From NCBI RefSeq assembly GCF_000166275.1, contig NZ_CM001023.1, forward strand, positions 1,987,001 to 2,051,000: DNA of 64,000 nucleotides. The letters are read 5' to 3'. The translations under genes were made by a program, and so were the position numbers. The notes under the pieces are model-generated. The model did no database searches. It was not told the DNA's origin and saw only the letters and a program-made list of their open reading frames with translations. This DNA is from Algoriphagus machipongonensis (GTDB lineage: Bacteria; Bacteroidota; Bacteroidia; Cytophagales; Cyclobacteriaceae). This document shows positions 37,717 to 47,103 of the stretch, piece after piece (positions within the stretch are counted from its first letter, which is position 1; every line of letters starts with the position of its first letter).

Positions 37717-40050
37717 TTAGTTTAATATTCTAATTTCGACTTTCCGATCATTTTTAACAGAACCTTTGGTGCTTCCTCTAATGATGAGTCCTCCATTATT
37801 CTTTAATATCCTGTCTTCAGATATTTGAAATTTGGAGGTTAAAATTTCAGTAACAGATTCAACCCGTTTTTCTGTAATTTTTAAATTATAAGAGATTGAG
37901 CCTGTGTTATCAGCAAAACCAATCAGTTCTACTTTTACCTCAGGATTATTTGTTAAATATTCAATTACTGGATCCAGTTTTTGAATCTCTTCTTCACTCG
38001 GTTCTGTCATATTAATGTCAAAATAAAGTTCGACCTTACTAGAGCTGAGGAATTGAGGAGTTGGTTTTTCAATTTCTACCGTATCAATTACAGGCGGGAT
38101 ATTTCTAAGGCTGTCAATCAACATAGAATCCAACGCTATTTTAGCCAATAAAGCAGAGTCATAAGCCGCTTGAGCTGCTGCTTCTTTTTTGTCACCACTG
38201 TTATTGATGGCCGAAGTTGCAGCTGCTGTTCCCCCAATCAATAATGCATCTTTCAGAAGTTCGTTGTTTTTCTTCTCAAGCTTTTCCTGTTTCTTTCTAT
38301 TCTTTTCAAGTTTCTTTGCCGTCTTATCATCTATCCCATCGGTATTTATTAATACCTCTTGAGGATCTTCTTCATTATCCCTGTTTCTAGCTCTAGAATT
38401 TTCCTCTTCTTCTGTCGGGATTTTGGAGGCAAATGCCATCAACATTGCTGAATCTCTTTTTGCTTGGGCTTGCAACATTTCTGACCTGAATTTTTCTAAC
38501 TCTTCATCAAATTCCTCTTTGGTAAACGTTTCTTCAGAAGAATTTTGCTTTAAGGCTTGCTGATTTTGAGATGAATCCAACTGAAATACAGTTTCATTTC
38601 CTGCAGAATATAGAATTCTGCTTACTTGCCCTGGGTAAATAATTAACTCTCGCATCTGTGACGCAGAATCTAATGCCAATTGCTCGGGAGAGCTGGAATT
38701 TTGGAGATTCCTTAAAGAGTCAATTTTAAAGTCGTTTTCATTTAATTGACTGTTTAAAACTGACATTCTTTCCAGGGCAATAGATTTTTCACTTTCAAAA
38801 TTTGAAATTCTTGCCTCTCTGATAGATTCATCTACTGAAGTGTCTCTCTCTGCAAGAGCTAATATCTCATCAAGACCATTTAAATCGTTTTGGGTCTCAT
38901 TAATGGAAAGTTGAAGCGTATCACTAATGCCAAGCAAAGAATCTAATTCTGTTTGAATTTGAACCAACTGGGTTGAGTCTGCGACAAATCCCAAATTATT
39001 GCTTTTGGAATCCGATGGAAGTTGGATGACAGTAAAATAATTGTTGGTCACACCAGGTACCAGTGCCTCTCTTTCCATTTCTGCTTCTTTTTCAAATTTG
39101 TTTTGAGCCAGTTGGGTGGGAGTGTAAGTGTATCTCTGAGTAATAACAGGAGGGTTAAAAGCTTCTTTATTGGCACCAAAACTAAATTTTATCCCAACCC
39201 CATGATAAATATACCAATCACCTCGGCCATTAGGATCTCCTCTATAGGGATTTTCAACTGTAGGTACATTGGTTCCAGGGAGTGCGGCATATTCTTGAAA
39301 GCTGTTATCGTAGTTCGTTCGATAGACACCCGAAACATCATCCAAATAGTCTGTTGCTGCCCTCTTGAAATCTGATTGTGCAAAAAGTTCTAAAGACTTT
39401 GTAATTCTAAACCTAAATCCTAAACCCACATTTGCATACAAAGTTGCATTTCTATATCCATTCGGATTTTCGGTATATAAATCAGATAATTCAGTTTCAA
39501 AGGTTCCATCGGGTATGGTGTTGACATTTGAATAATCATATTGATTTCCATTTGCATCTAGCAAATCACCATAGACATTAAAAGTTTGAACACCCGCTCC
39601 AATAGTTAGGTAAGGAGCAAAGAATGACTTACCTGAAAGTAACCAATTGTTATCCGGTTTAATTACAAAGGAAAGTCCTGCATCAAAAAGATCGGTTTGG
39701 AAATTTAAAGCTCTGTCAAAATTGGGGCTTTCGGTAAAAAGTGTACCATCATTTTTGACGAATCTATCGCCCGAGCCAAACTGGTAACTTCCTACAGACA
39801 TCATTAAACCCACGGATTTCCCAAGGGCGTACTCTAATGAGAATTGATAGGAAAATTGATCTGAGTACGTATTGTACTTCTTATAAAGCTTTGTAAAGTT
39901 TTGAAAGTTATTTACATCTAAAGGTTTGATGTCTCCCAAGTAGTTGGTTGATCCAAAGCTCATTCCAACCCTCCATTTGTTGCCATAAAGCTGTGCTTTA
40001 GCCGAAGAAGCAATGAAAAGCACAATTATTATTGTCAGTAACTTTTTCAT
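37717..40050 (-). CDS. Composite outer-membrane protein: N-terminal barrel, coiled coil, C-terminal OmpA domain
   Basis: 777 aa with a signal peptide (SSAKAQLYG, ~19). Residues ~20-290 form a barrel domain (WRVGMSFGSTNYLGDIKPLD, SYQFSLEYALGKSVGLMMSV, LYANVGLGFRFRITKSLELF) of the DUF6089-like type. Residues ~355-650 are charged and coiled-coil rich, with a Lys/Glu stretch (KKLEKNRKKQEKLEKKNNEL). The last ~110 residues are an OmpA peptidoglycan-binding domain: VELYFDINMTEPSEEEIQKL, ELIGFADNTGS and NLKITEKRVESV, with the Asp and Arg used for binding. It probably tethers the outer membrane to the cell wall and pairs with the gene 4 bp downstream. Confidence 0.85.
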   Translation of the reverse strand: MKKLLTIIIVLFIASSAKAQLYGNKWRVGMSFGSTNYLGDIKPLDVNNFQNFTKLYKKYNTYSDQFSYQFSLEYALGKSVGLMMSVGSYQFGSGDRFVKNDGTLFTESPNFDRALNFQTDLFDAGLSFVIKPDNNWLLSGKSFFAPYLTIGAGVQTFNVYGDLLDANGNQYDYSNVNTIPDGTFETELSDLYTENPNGYRNATLYANVGLGFRFRITKSLELFAQSDFKRAATDYLDDVSGVYRTNYDNSFQEYAALPGTNVPTVENPYRGDPNGRGDWYIYHGVGIKFSFGANKEAFNPPVITQRYTYTPTQLAQNKFEKEAEMEREALVPGVTNNYFTVIQLPSDSKSNNLGFVADSTQLVQIQTELDSLLGISDTLQLSINETQNDLNGLDEILALAERDTSVDESIREARISNFESEKSIALERMSVLNSQLNENDFKIDSLRNLQNSSSPEQLALDSASQMRELIIYPGQVSRILYSAGNETVFQLDSSQNQQALKQNSSEETFTKEEFDEELEKFRSEMLQAQAKRDSAMLMAFASKIPTEEEENSRARNRDNEEDPQEVLINTDGIDDKTAKKLEKNRKKQEKLEKKNNELLKDALLIGGTAAATSAINNSGDKKEAAAQAAYDSALLAKIALDSMLIDSLRNIPPVIDTVEIEKPTPQFLSSSKVELYFDINMTEPSEEEIQKLDPVIEYLTNNPEVKVELIGFADNTGSISYNLKITEKRVESVTEILTSKFQISEDRILKNNGGLIIRGSTKGSVKNDRKVEIRILN

Positions 40051-40054
40051 TTGC

Positions 40055-41218
40055 TTACTTTTTATTTCTAAAACCTAACCACAATCTAAACTCGAGACTA
40101 GCACCAATAAAAGGTTGGAAGCTATTCACATTTGTACCACCAATTTTCTCAGTCGTAATAAATGTGCCTCCTGCATTGAGTCTGATAATTCTAAAAAAAT
40201 TATACCCTAAACCAACATAAATGGGTCTTTCGATAATTGGCCCTGATATTTTCTCATTTAAGCTATTCTCCATTCTGCCGGAAACAAAAACACCGGTAGA
40301 AACAGATAGATTATTCATGAATTTGGCAAATGTCCTGTTTCCCAAAGGAAAGGAAACTCCCACATAGGGACTATGAACAAATTCTTGGTTTGGTAAACCT
40401 TTGCTGAGAGAAATACCTCCATATCCCAAATTGATTGGAATCGCATTATCTGTCTTTTCCGTAGGATAGTTTTCATAAGCTTCCTCATTTACCATGACAA
40501 GCATATTTGTACTTAGAAACTGACTTATCTCAGAGGAAATTATGTCGTTTAACTCTTGTAAGTATTGAGCTGCATACACTGCTCTAGCATTATCATTTTC
40601 TCCTACTCCTGTTGCATTGAATTTGGCCTTACCCATTTTCAATTTTCCTCTTTGTTCTAGCTTGCTCCTCGTGATATCACTAAAACCCTGAAATTGTTCT
40701 GCATTAGGTAATTCAAAGTAATAAGCACCCCGTTCTACAATCCTTTTCAAATTATTTAAAATCACGGGGTCAGATTCTGAAAAGTGAATTCCGCCTCTTT
40801 TAATACTAGTAATAGTACTTAAATAGGATTTTATATTCTGGCTGATTAGCCTTCTAACTTCTTCGATTTCCTCTTTACCAGCTACCTGATAAAAACTAAC
40901 GTATAAATTATAGTTGGAATTTGATCTGAGTGGGTCGGCCAGCAATACTTCATAGGAACTTTCTTCAAAACCGAACGGAGCTGTCCAAAAGTAAGAAAAG
41001 GCTGATTTCTCAGATTTTTTGGTTTGGTAGATGGTGACTTTAACCATCTCTATTTTATCTGGAATCGCTCCTCTTATGTAGAATGGAACTTCTGAGGGTA
41101 AAGGATTACCTCCGTTGATTTTGTTATTGATCAAATCCAAATTGATCGTTTCAACCTGACCAAAAACCGAGGTTAACAAAAATAATCCTAGAGTAACTGA
41201 GAGTAAAAATCTTTTCAT
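40055..41218 (-). CDS. Exported protein with C-terminal barrel-like region, partner of the OmpA-type protein
   Basis: 387 aa with a signal peptide (LTSVFGQVE, ~20). Residues ~30-240 are mixed helix and strand (GGNPLPSEVPFYIRGAIPDK, EIEEVRRLISQNIKSYLSTI). The last ~130 residues alternate like a barrel (FVHSPYVGVSFPLGNRTFAK, LSVSTGVFVSGRMENS, IYVGLGYNFFRIIRLNAGGT, IGASLEFRLWLGF). It lies upstream of the OmpA-type gene in the same operon with a 4-bp gap, so the two proteins probably work together. No family recognised. Confidence 0.7.
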   Translation of the reverse strand: MKRFLLSVTLGLFLLTSVFGQVETINLDLINNKINGGNPLPSEVPFYIRGAIPDKIEMVKVTIYQTKKSEKSAFSYFWTAPFGFEESSYEVLLADPLRSNSNYNLYVSFYQVAGKEEIEEVRRLISQNIKSYLSTITSIKRGGIHFSESDPVILNNLKRIVERGAYYFELPNAEQFQGFSDITRSKLEQRGKLKMGKAKFNATGVGENDNARAVYAAQYLQELNDIISSEISQFLSTNMLVMVNEEAYENYPTEKTDNAIPINLGYGGISLSKGLPNQEFVHSPYVGVSFPLGNRTFAKFMNNLSVSTGVFVSGRMENSLNEKISGPIIERPIYVGLGYNFFRIIRLNAGGTFITTEKIGGTNVNSFQPFIGASLEFRLWLGFRNKK

Positions 41219-41354
41219 CGCAATCTAAGAGATTTAAATGTGCTAAAAGTATTACATCTAAAATTCAGAATCTTACAAAGGTGAGCTAAGTAAAAATTCT
41301 TTAAAGAATGTAAACATTTTTAGTGAAAAATAAACATTGAAATTCAACAAATGT

Positions 41355-41930
41355 TTATTTCAAAAGCGATTTTAGAATTTCTCTCTTGATAAATACGATT
41401 AAAAACCAGCTGATTAATCCGGCCAAAAAACCTATGACAGCACCAATAAAAATATCTGTAGGGTAGTGGACACCCAGATAGATTCTGGTATAGGAAATGA
41501 TAGCAGCCCACAGGAAGAGCCATTTTAGGTGTTTAATTTTTTTCCCGATTTTTAGATTCAAAAAAGTGGCTATAGCAAAAGTATTAGCAGCATGGGAGGA
41601 AGCAAAGCCGTATAAACCACCACACCTTCCATAATTATGAATAATACCTTCCCAGCGTTCGTCATGACAAGGCCTCAATCTTTCGAAAAATGGCTTCATT
41701 AGTCCTGAGGTTGTTTGGTCAGCAATAAGGATTGCCAAGGCAACACCACCAAAAACCCACCAGCTGATTTTTGGATCTGAGCGATATATGAAAAATATCA
41801 AGAGACCATAAAATGGGATCCAGGTAATTGTTTCGGTAAGCTGAAACATAATGGGGTCAAGCCATTCCGCATGCAAGGAGTTTAGAAAAATAAACAGCTC
41901 CTCATCCCACTTTTTAAGGTTTTCTATCAT
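41355..41930 (-). CDS. PAP2-family membrane phosphatase
   Basis: 191 aa with about five membrane segments. The three PAP2 signatures are present: KPFFERLRP (K-x6-RP), YGFASSHAANTFA (SSH, a variant of PSGH) and SYTRIYLGVHYPTDIFIGA (SR-x5-H-x3-D). These enzymes dephosphorylate lipid phosphates such as phosphatidate or undecaprenyl pyrophosphate. The gene overlaps hemF by 4 bp, so it is co-transcribed with it; the link is not obviously metabolic. Confidence 0.9.
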   Translation of the reverse strand: MIENLKKWDEELFIFLNSLHAEWLDPIMFQLTETITWIPFYGLLIFFIYRSDPKISWWVFGGVALAILIADQTTSGLMKPFFERLRPCHDERWEGIIHNYGRCGGLYGFASSHAANTFAIATFLNLKIGKKIKHLKWLFLWAAIISYTRIYLGVHYPTDIFIGAVIGFLAGLISWFLIVFIKREILKSLLK

Positions 41931-42838
41931 GAGTTAAAAGTTAACCAATCAATTCCTTTACGGAGGTTATTTAAAGTGAAATTTTCTTGTGAACCAATCT
42001 CTGGTTGATGCATGTACTCCCACGAAGCATTAGGTGGCATACTCATCAATATACTTTCTGTTCTTCCATTGGTGTCTAATCCAAATTTTGTTCCTGCATC
42101 CCAAACTAAATTGAATTCTACATAGCGACCTCTTCTTAGGTTTTGCCAAGCTTTTTCCTGTAAACCATACGCTTTGTCTGCATTTTTACTCATGAAATGA
42201 TTGTAAACTTTAGGAAAGAGTCGACCAATATTTAAACTAAAATCTAAAATTTTCTGGAATTCTGTATCTGAATTGGCTTTTAATTGATCGTAAAAAATCC
42301 CTCCAATACCTCGTGTTTCATTTCTATGCCTGATAAAGAAGTAATCATCCGCCCACTTTTTGTATTTATCATAGGCTTCAGAATAAAAGTTGTCGCAGAC
42401 ATTTTTGACCTCTTGATGAAAGAATTTTGCATCCTCAATGTCTATGTAATGTGGGGTTAGGTCTATTCCTCCACCAAACCAGTGAACTCCATTATCCATT
42501 TCAAAATAACGGATATTCATATGGATGATTGGGACCAAAGGACTTTTTGGATGTAGTACGATGGAAACTCCCGTTGCATAAAAGTTGGCTTTTTCCAATT
42601 TGAGTTTTGCCAATATTTTCTCTGGAGTGGGTCCATGAACGGCTGAAAATGCCACGCCTCCTTTTTCAATTATTTTTCCATTTTCAAAAATTCGGGTTCT
42701 ACCTCCTCCACCTCCATCACGAGACCATTTATCTTCTTTAAACTTACCTTGTCCATCTCCAAGCTCCAATTGCTCACATATGTGATCTTGAATCCCTTGA
42801 TAAATTTCAGCGATTTCTTCTTTACTTTTTCTAGGCAT
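41927..42838 (-). CDS. hemF: Oxygen-dependent coproporphyrinogen III oxidase
   Basis: 303 aa, the usual length. HemF converts coproporphyrinogen III to protoporphyrinogen IX with oxygen in haem synthesis. Landmarks: KWSRDGGGGGRTRIFENGKI, KGGVAFSAVHGPTP, IHMNIRYFEMDNGVHWFGGG, LTPHYIDIEDAKFFHQEV, HRNETRGIGGIFYDQL and GRYVEFNLVWDAGTKFGL. It is a soluble aerobic enzyme, so the cell respires oxygen. Its start is 8 bp after the tamL stop. Confidence 0.96.
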   Translation of the reverse strand: MPRKSKEEIAEIYQGIQDHICEQLELGDGQGKFKEDKWSRDGGGGGRTRIFENGKIIEKGGVAFSAVHGPTPEKILAKLKLEKANFYATGVSIVLHPKSPLVPIIHMNIRYFEMDNGVHWFGGGIDLTPHYIDIEDAKFFHQEVKNVCDNFYSEAYDKYKKWADDYFFIRHRNETRGIGGIFYDQLKANSDTEFQKILDFSLNIGRLFPKVYNHFMSKNADKAYGLQEKAWQNLRRGRYVEFNLVWDAGTKFGLDTNGRTESILMSMPPNASWEYMHQPEIGSQENFTLNNLRKGIDWLTFNS

Positions 42839-42846
42839 TTTCTTGA

Positions 42847-45261
42847 TTAAAATGGATATCCAATCCCAAAGTTAAAAACTGTTTGACCTTTTTCACCTAA
42901 AGGTCTTTTAAAACTTATGTTGTCCAAAATCCAACGCTCCCCTTCGGGTCTTGCTGGATCGATGGCTTTGGTAGCCATATCCAATCGGATGATGAGAAAA
43001 TCAAAGTCCATTCTCAGTCCAATACCGGTTCCCACGGCTATTTCTTTATAAAAACGATCATATCGGAAATCAGAGCCAGGTCTTGAAGGTTCCACTCCAA
43101 TGTTCCAGGAGTTTCCAGCATCGATAAATAATGCCATATCAAAATAGCCTACGAGTTTTCTTCGATATTCAAGCATTGTTTCAAATAGCATTTCTGCAGG
43201 TTGCTCAAATCTATAATCGAAATAGCCGGATTCTGTCAGAGGTGGGGTGTAGCTACCTGGACCAAGTCGTCTTGCTTGCCATGCGCGAATACTGGTTCCA
43301 CCCCCTGCAAAGAAATACTTCTCATAAGGTAGAATCCCATTACTTACTCCGTAGGGTTGGGCAATTCCGAAATTCAAACGGTAGGCGATCGTTTGCTTAT
43401 TATCGATAGGAATATACTTTCGGAAATCAGCTTGGAATTTAAGCCACTGAAATCTTCCTAAATCAGTTTCATCATTATTGTCCTCAACATTCAGAAAATT
43501 GAGGGTAGTACCACCACTTTCTGCAAAGAGTTTTAATAAAGACGCACTGTTTGTTGCAAATTCTCCATACCTATTGAAGTTGATAATGGTCTGACCTGAA
43601 ATACTACTGACAATGGATGGTAAAAATGACCAGATTAGGTTGTTTCCCTGTTCCACTAAATCGACAAGCACATCAAAGAATTCATCTGTAATCTTAGGCG
43701 TGCGGATATAATTAATATCTGCTAAATTTAAGGTAAACTGTTGTCGGTTACTTGTGGTCGCCCATGTATAGGAAATTAATCCGTTCAAACCAGAACGGGT
43801 GTATTCTGGCCTATTGGTGTAATTGTAACCTATTAGAGTCCGGGTGTTTGGGTTGTATTTACCGTATTTTTCTAAACTTTTAGGAAAGAAAGGAATAAGG
43901 AATCTTGGGAAAATGACAGAGGCCGAAGTTCCCAATTCTTTACTTTGATAAACCCCTTGGTCCGTAGCAGAGGCAACACCTTCTAAACCTGCTCGGAAGT
44001 TAAACTCCAGGATTTCTCCTGCTCTGAAGAAGTTTCTGTTTCTCAAAGATGCCGAGAAGAATGGCCCTGGTAATTGTTCCGTTATGCTAAGTCCCAGTTG
44101 GTTGGTTAATTGGTATTTCTGGTTGGGTTGTGTGATTATTTTGGCTGTCAATGAGGTGTTGAGTGTGTCAAAAGAAATGTTCACAAACCGAAATAGGTCC
44201 AGGTTGTTTAATTGCCTTTGGGACTGGAGGACTTTTGAGCGATTATATCTTTCTCCTTTGTTTAAAAATACCCGAGAGGAGAGGATTTTTTCAGAAAACC
44301 GATCTCGATAAAAGGAGAAATCAATGTCTCTATATTGCTTGGAGACCTTTTCATCCTCAAAAATGTTAGCACCGGGATTTACTCTGAAATAGATAGAATC
44401 AATGGTGTATACTTCATGAATATCTGTAAAAGTGGGTTTCCTGATTAATTCTTCTATGACCACGGTTTTCTTACTGGTGTCTTGGAAGACATTGTATTCA
44501 ATAAAGGATTTTGAAAACATGAAAAACCCGTTGTTCTTCAAGAGATCTTCCAGGCGGTTTCTTTCGGCTACTATTTTATCTTGGTCGTAATTAGTGTTGA
44601 CTTGGAGCTCACTATTTGAAGAATTAATCAATTTTAGAATTTCTTCATTTTCAGATCTAACATAAACTGAATCAATGGTGTAAGGCTGGTTCTCTATAAC
44701 TTTATAGGTTACAAATGCTTTTTTCTTTTTTGTTCTTACCTCATATTCCACTTTTGCATCCATATATCCCTTATTGAAAAGGTAGTTGCTCATTTCAGTG
44801 GTAGATAAAACGGTTTTTGAACTATCTAAAATAGTGGCCGGGTTTCCGGTTCGCATTAAAAAGTTACCGAACTCTTGTTTTTTTTCCAGGTTTTCGACTT
44901 TAGTCTCCAGCTTTTCCTGTTTCTTAATCAATTTTCCATCATCAGGGTTCTCAGATCTTCTTTGGCTAATTAGCTGAAGTTCTTCTCTTTTTTCATCAAG
45001 TTTTGCATCTACTTTGGCGCTGTCATAAAAGGATTGGCCTAAGCGATAAATATTGACACCTAAAGAATAATCAAATACAGGGATAATGGTATTAGGTTCT
45101 TGAATGATCAAGGGGTTAAGGTCATCTTTATTAGTTTGTTCTACTCCCTCCAATTCATTTTCATAGAGTAGAAATTTTCCATCGGGTATTCGCTTGGTAA
45201 CAGAACATGCTGCCAAGGCAATTAGGGCACAGATAAAAAGTATATATTTGGTGAATTTCAA
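42847..45261 (-). CDS. tamL: TamA-like outer-membrane assembly lipoprotein (TamL type)
   Basis: 804 aa. The N-terminus IALAACSVTKRIPDGKFLLY has a lipobox with Cys at 19, a feature of Bacteroidota TamL and not of E. coli TamA. POTRA-like segments span ~100-370 (NYLFNKGYMDAKVEYEVRTK; NNGFFMFSKSFIEYNVFQD; KVLQSQRQLNNLDLFRFVNI). The Omp85 barrel follows and ends FNFGIGYPF; FFAGGGTSIRAWQARRLGPG is the conserved loop-6 motif region. TamL acts with TamB in lipid or protein export to the outer membrane. No tamB gene is in the window. Confidence 0.9.
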   Translation of the reverse strand: MKFTKYILFICALIALAACSVTKRIPDGKFLLYENELEGVEQTNKDDLNPLIIQEPNTIIPVFDYSLGVNIYRLGQSFYDSAKVDAKLDEKREELQLISQRRSENPDDGKLIKKQEKLETKVENLEKKQEFGNFLMRTGNPATILDSSKTVLSTTEMSNYLFNKGYMDAKVEYEVRTKKKKAFVTYKVIENQPYTIDSVYVRSENEEILKLINSSNSELQVNTNYDQDKIVAERNRLEDLLKNNGFFMFSKSFIEYNVFQDTSKKTVVIEELIRKPTFTDIHEVYTIDSIYFRVNPGANIFEDEKVSKQYRDIDFSFYRDRFSEKILSSRVFLNKGERYNRSKVLQSQRQLNNLDLFRFVNISFDTLNTSLTAKIITQPNQKYQLTNQLGLSITEQLPGPFFSASLRNRNFFRAGEILEFNFRAGLEGVASATDQGVYQSKELGTSASVIFPRFLIPFFPKSLEKYGKYNPNTRTLIGYNYTNRPEYTRSGLNGLISYTWATTSNRQQFTLNLADINYIRTPKITDEFFDVLVDLVEQGNNLIWSFLPSIVSSISGQTIINFNRYGEFATNSASLLKLFAESGGTTLNFLNVEDNNDETDLGRFQWLKFQADFRKYIPIDNKQTIAYRLNFGIAQPYGVSNGILPYEKYFFAGGGTSIRAWQARRLGPGSYTPPLTESGYFDYRFEQPAEMLFETMLEYRRKLVGYFDMALFIDAGNSWNIGVEPSRPGSDFRYDRFYKEIAVGTGIGLRMDFDFLIIRLDMATKAIDPARPEGERWILDNISFKRPLGEKGQTVFNFGIGYPF

Positions 45262-45280
45262 ATTAGGATATTAGATCGAA

Positions 45281-46030
45281 ATGCTTAGCAAAAATACGGT
45301 TAAGTTTATAAAAACCTTACATCAAAAGAAATACCGAATTCAATCGCAAAAGTTCTTTGTCGAAGGTGAAAAATCTGTTTTAGAGGTTATTAATTCAGGA
45401 TTTTTAATAGACATGATTTTAGTGACAGAACGGTTTTATGAGCGGCATGAGGGAAAGCTTAAGAACTTAAACGCAGAAATACTCCATGCGACCCAAAATC
45501 AGTTAGAAAATATTGGACAGTACCGTAGTAATGAGACGGCATTGGCAGTAGTAAATATGAAGCCAAACGATCGTTTTTCTTTCCCTGAAAATGAGTTGGT
45601 CATTGCATTAGACGATGTAAGAGATCCAGGTAACTTAGGAACAATAATCCGGATTGCAGATTGGTATGGCATAAAAAACTTACTTTTCTCATCTCAAACA
45701 GCTGATTTTTATAACCCAAAGGTAATTCAGTCTAGTATGGGCTCTTTTACCAGAGTTAACTTTTACTATGGTGATCTTAAAGAGGTTTTTGAAGAATGGG
45801 GAGTTCCTATATATGGAGCCTACCTTGGTGGATCGAATATTCATGAATTGAAGAGTCCTGCAGCAGGAGTTTTGCTGATGGGGAACGAGTCTAATGGTAT
45901 TTCAAAGGAACTGGAGCCTTTTGTCTCAAAAAAGCTGACAATTCCTGGAAGTGGGGAAGCAGAATCCTTAAACGTTGCTATAGCCACTGCCATTCTTTGT
46001 GACAACTTTTGCAGATTAAATGGAATATGA
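45281..46030 (+). CDS. SpoU/TrmH-family RNA methyltransferase
   Basis: 249 aa. The N-terminal RNA-binding part (FIKTLHQKKYRIQSQKFFVE) is followed by the knotted SPOUT domain: VIALDDVRDPGNLGTIIRIA (motif 1), LLMGNESNGISKEL (motif 2) and LTIPGSGEAESLNVAIATAI (motif 3). These enzymes 2'-O-methylate rRNA or tRNA with SAM. The target nucleotide cannot be read. It overlaps the next gene's start (ATGA at 46027-46030). Confidence 0.93.
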   Translation: MLSKNTVKFIKTLHQKKYRIQSQKFFVEGEKSVLEVINSGFLIDMILVTERFYERHEGKLKNLNAEILHATQNQLENIGQYRSNETALAVVNMKPNDRFSFPENELVIALDDVRDPGNLGTIIRIADWYGIKNLLFSSQTADFYNPKVIQSSMGSFTRVNFYYGDLKEVFEEWGVPIYGAYLGGSNIHELKSPAAGVLLMGNESNGISKELEPFVSKKLTIPGSGEAESLNVAIATAILCDNFCRLNGI

Positions 46031-47022
46031 TTCAGAAACTTTTTAAAACACTCAACAAAGTTGGGATCAATGGCTTTTTACTAGGGATATTTTTAGCGAT
46101 TTTTCTTGGTTATTTATTGCCAGAATTGGGTTCTAATGAATCCAGTATTCCTTGGAAACCCATCATTAATGTAGGGATAGGTTTGGTCTTTTTCTTTTAT
46201 GGGGTAAAGTTGGATCCTGTAAAGCTTAAAGAAGGCTTGGTTAACTGGAAGCTTCACGTTTTAATTCAGAGCGCTACTTATATTATTTTTCCAGGATTAA
46301 TTTTATTGCTTTTATCGGCACTCCCATTTATAAAGGAGGAGTTTAAGCTTGGGATTACTTACTTGTCTGTGCTTCCATCAACAGTAAGCGCTTCGGTGGT
46401 AATGGTTTCCATCGCAGGAGGAAATCTACCGGGTGCCATTTTCAATGCGAGCATTTCCAGTTTAATTGGAGTAGTCCTTACGCCTGCTTGGATGGGGCTA
46501 CTAAATGATTCTGGAGAAATCTCTATGGAGTTCCTTCCCACGCTCGGTGAACTTTCGCTAAAGGTTCTCTTACCAGTATTCCTAGGTGTATTGGCACATC
46601 AATGGTTGTACCCCAAAATAGCCAGTCATATTGGGAAAATTAAATATCTAGATCAATCAGTAATCATGATTATTGTATTTACTTCCTTTGCTCAGTCTTT
46701 TTCGGAGGAGGTTTTTGCGCCATTTAAAATAGGCACTTTAGTGGAAATAGCTTTGATTATGCTAGGGGTGTTCTTTCTGATTTGGGGCATTATTTTTGTT
46801 CTTACTCGTTTATTAAAATTTTCAAGGGATGATCAAATAACTGCATTATTTTGCGGTTCAAAGAAGTCTCTTGTACAAGGTGTTGTGATCGGCAAAGTCA
46901 TATTTCCTGATCCAGCAGTCCTTGCTTTAGCAATACTGCCGCTGATGTTATATCATATTCAGCAGTTAATCGCAGGTTCTATAATAGCTTCAAGCATGGG
47001 GAATAAATCCAAAAAAATATAA
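46027..47022 (+). CDS. SBF-family transporter (bile acid:sodium symporter-like)
   Basis: 331 aa from ATG 46027, which overlaps the methyltransferase stop; a TTG at 46009 is in frame but unlikely. About nine or ten hydrophobic segments, with the family's SVLPSTVSASVVMVSIAGGN and NASISSLIGVVLTPAWMGLL helix-breaking motifs and FCGSKKSLVQGVVIGKVIF near the end. This matches the YfeH-like SBF group. The substrate is probably an organic anion moved with sodium. The translational link with the methyltransferase is an odd pairing. Confidence 0.9.
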   Translation: MIQKLFKTLNKVGINGFLLGIFLAIFLGYLLPELGSNESSIPWKPIINVGIGLVFFFYGVKLDPVKLKEGLVNWKLHVLIQSATYIIFPGLILLLLSALPFIKEEFKLGITYLSVLPSTVSASVVMVSIAGGNLPGAIFNASISSLIGVVLTPAWMGLLNDSGEISMEFLPTLGELSLKVLLPVFLGVLAHQWLYPKIASHIGKIKYLDQSVIMIIVFTSFAQSFSEEVFAPFKIGTLVEIALIMLGVFFLIWGIIFVLTRLLKFSRDDQITALFCGSKKSLVQGVVIGKVIFPDPAVLALAILPLMLYHIQQLIAGSIIASSMGNKSKKI

Positions 47023-47103
47023 AATTGATTAAACTAATCCCCCTTGATAGTTTTGATGTAAAAGATGATAATTGTAATTTTATTGAGAATAAATATTTAT
47101 GAT

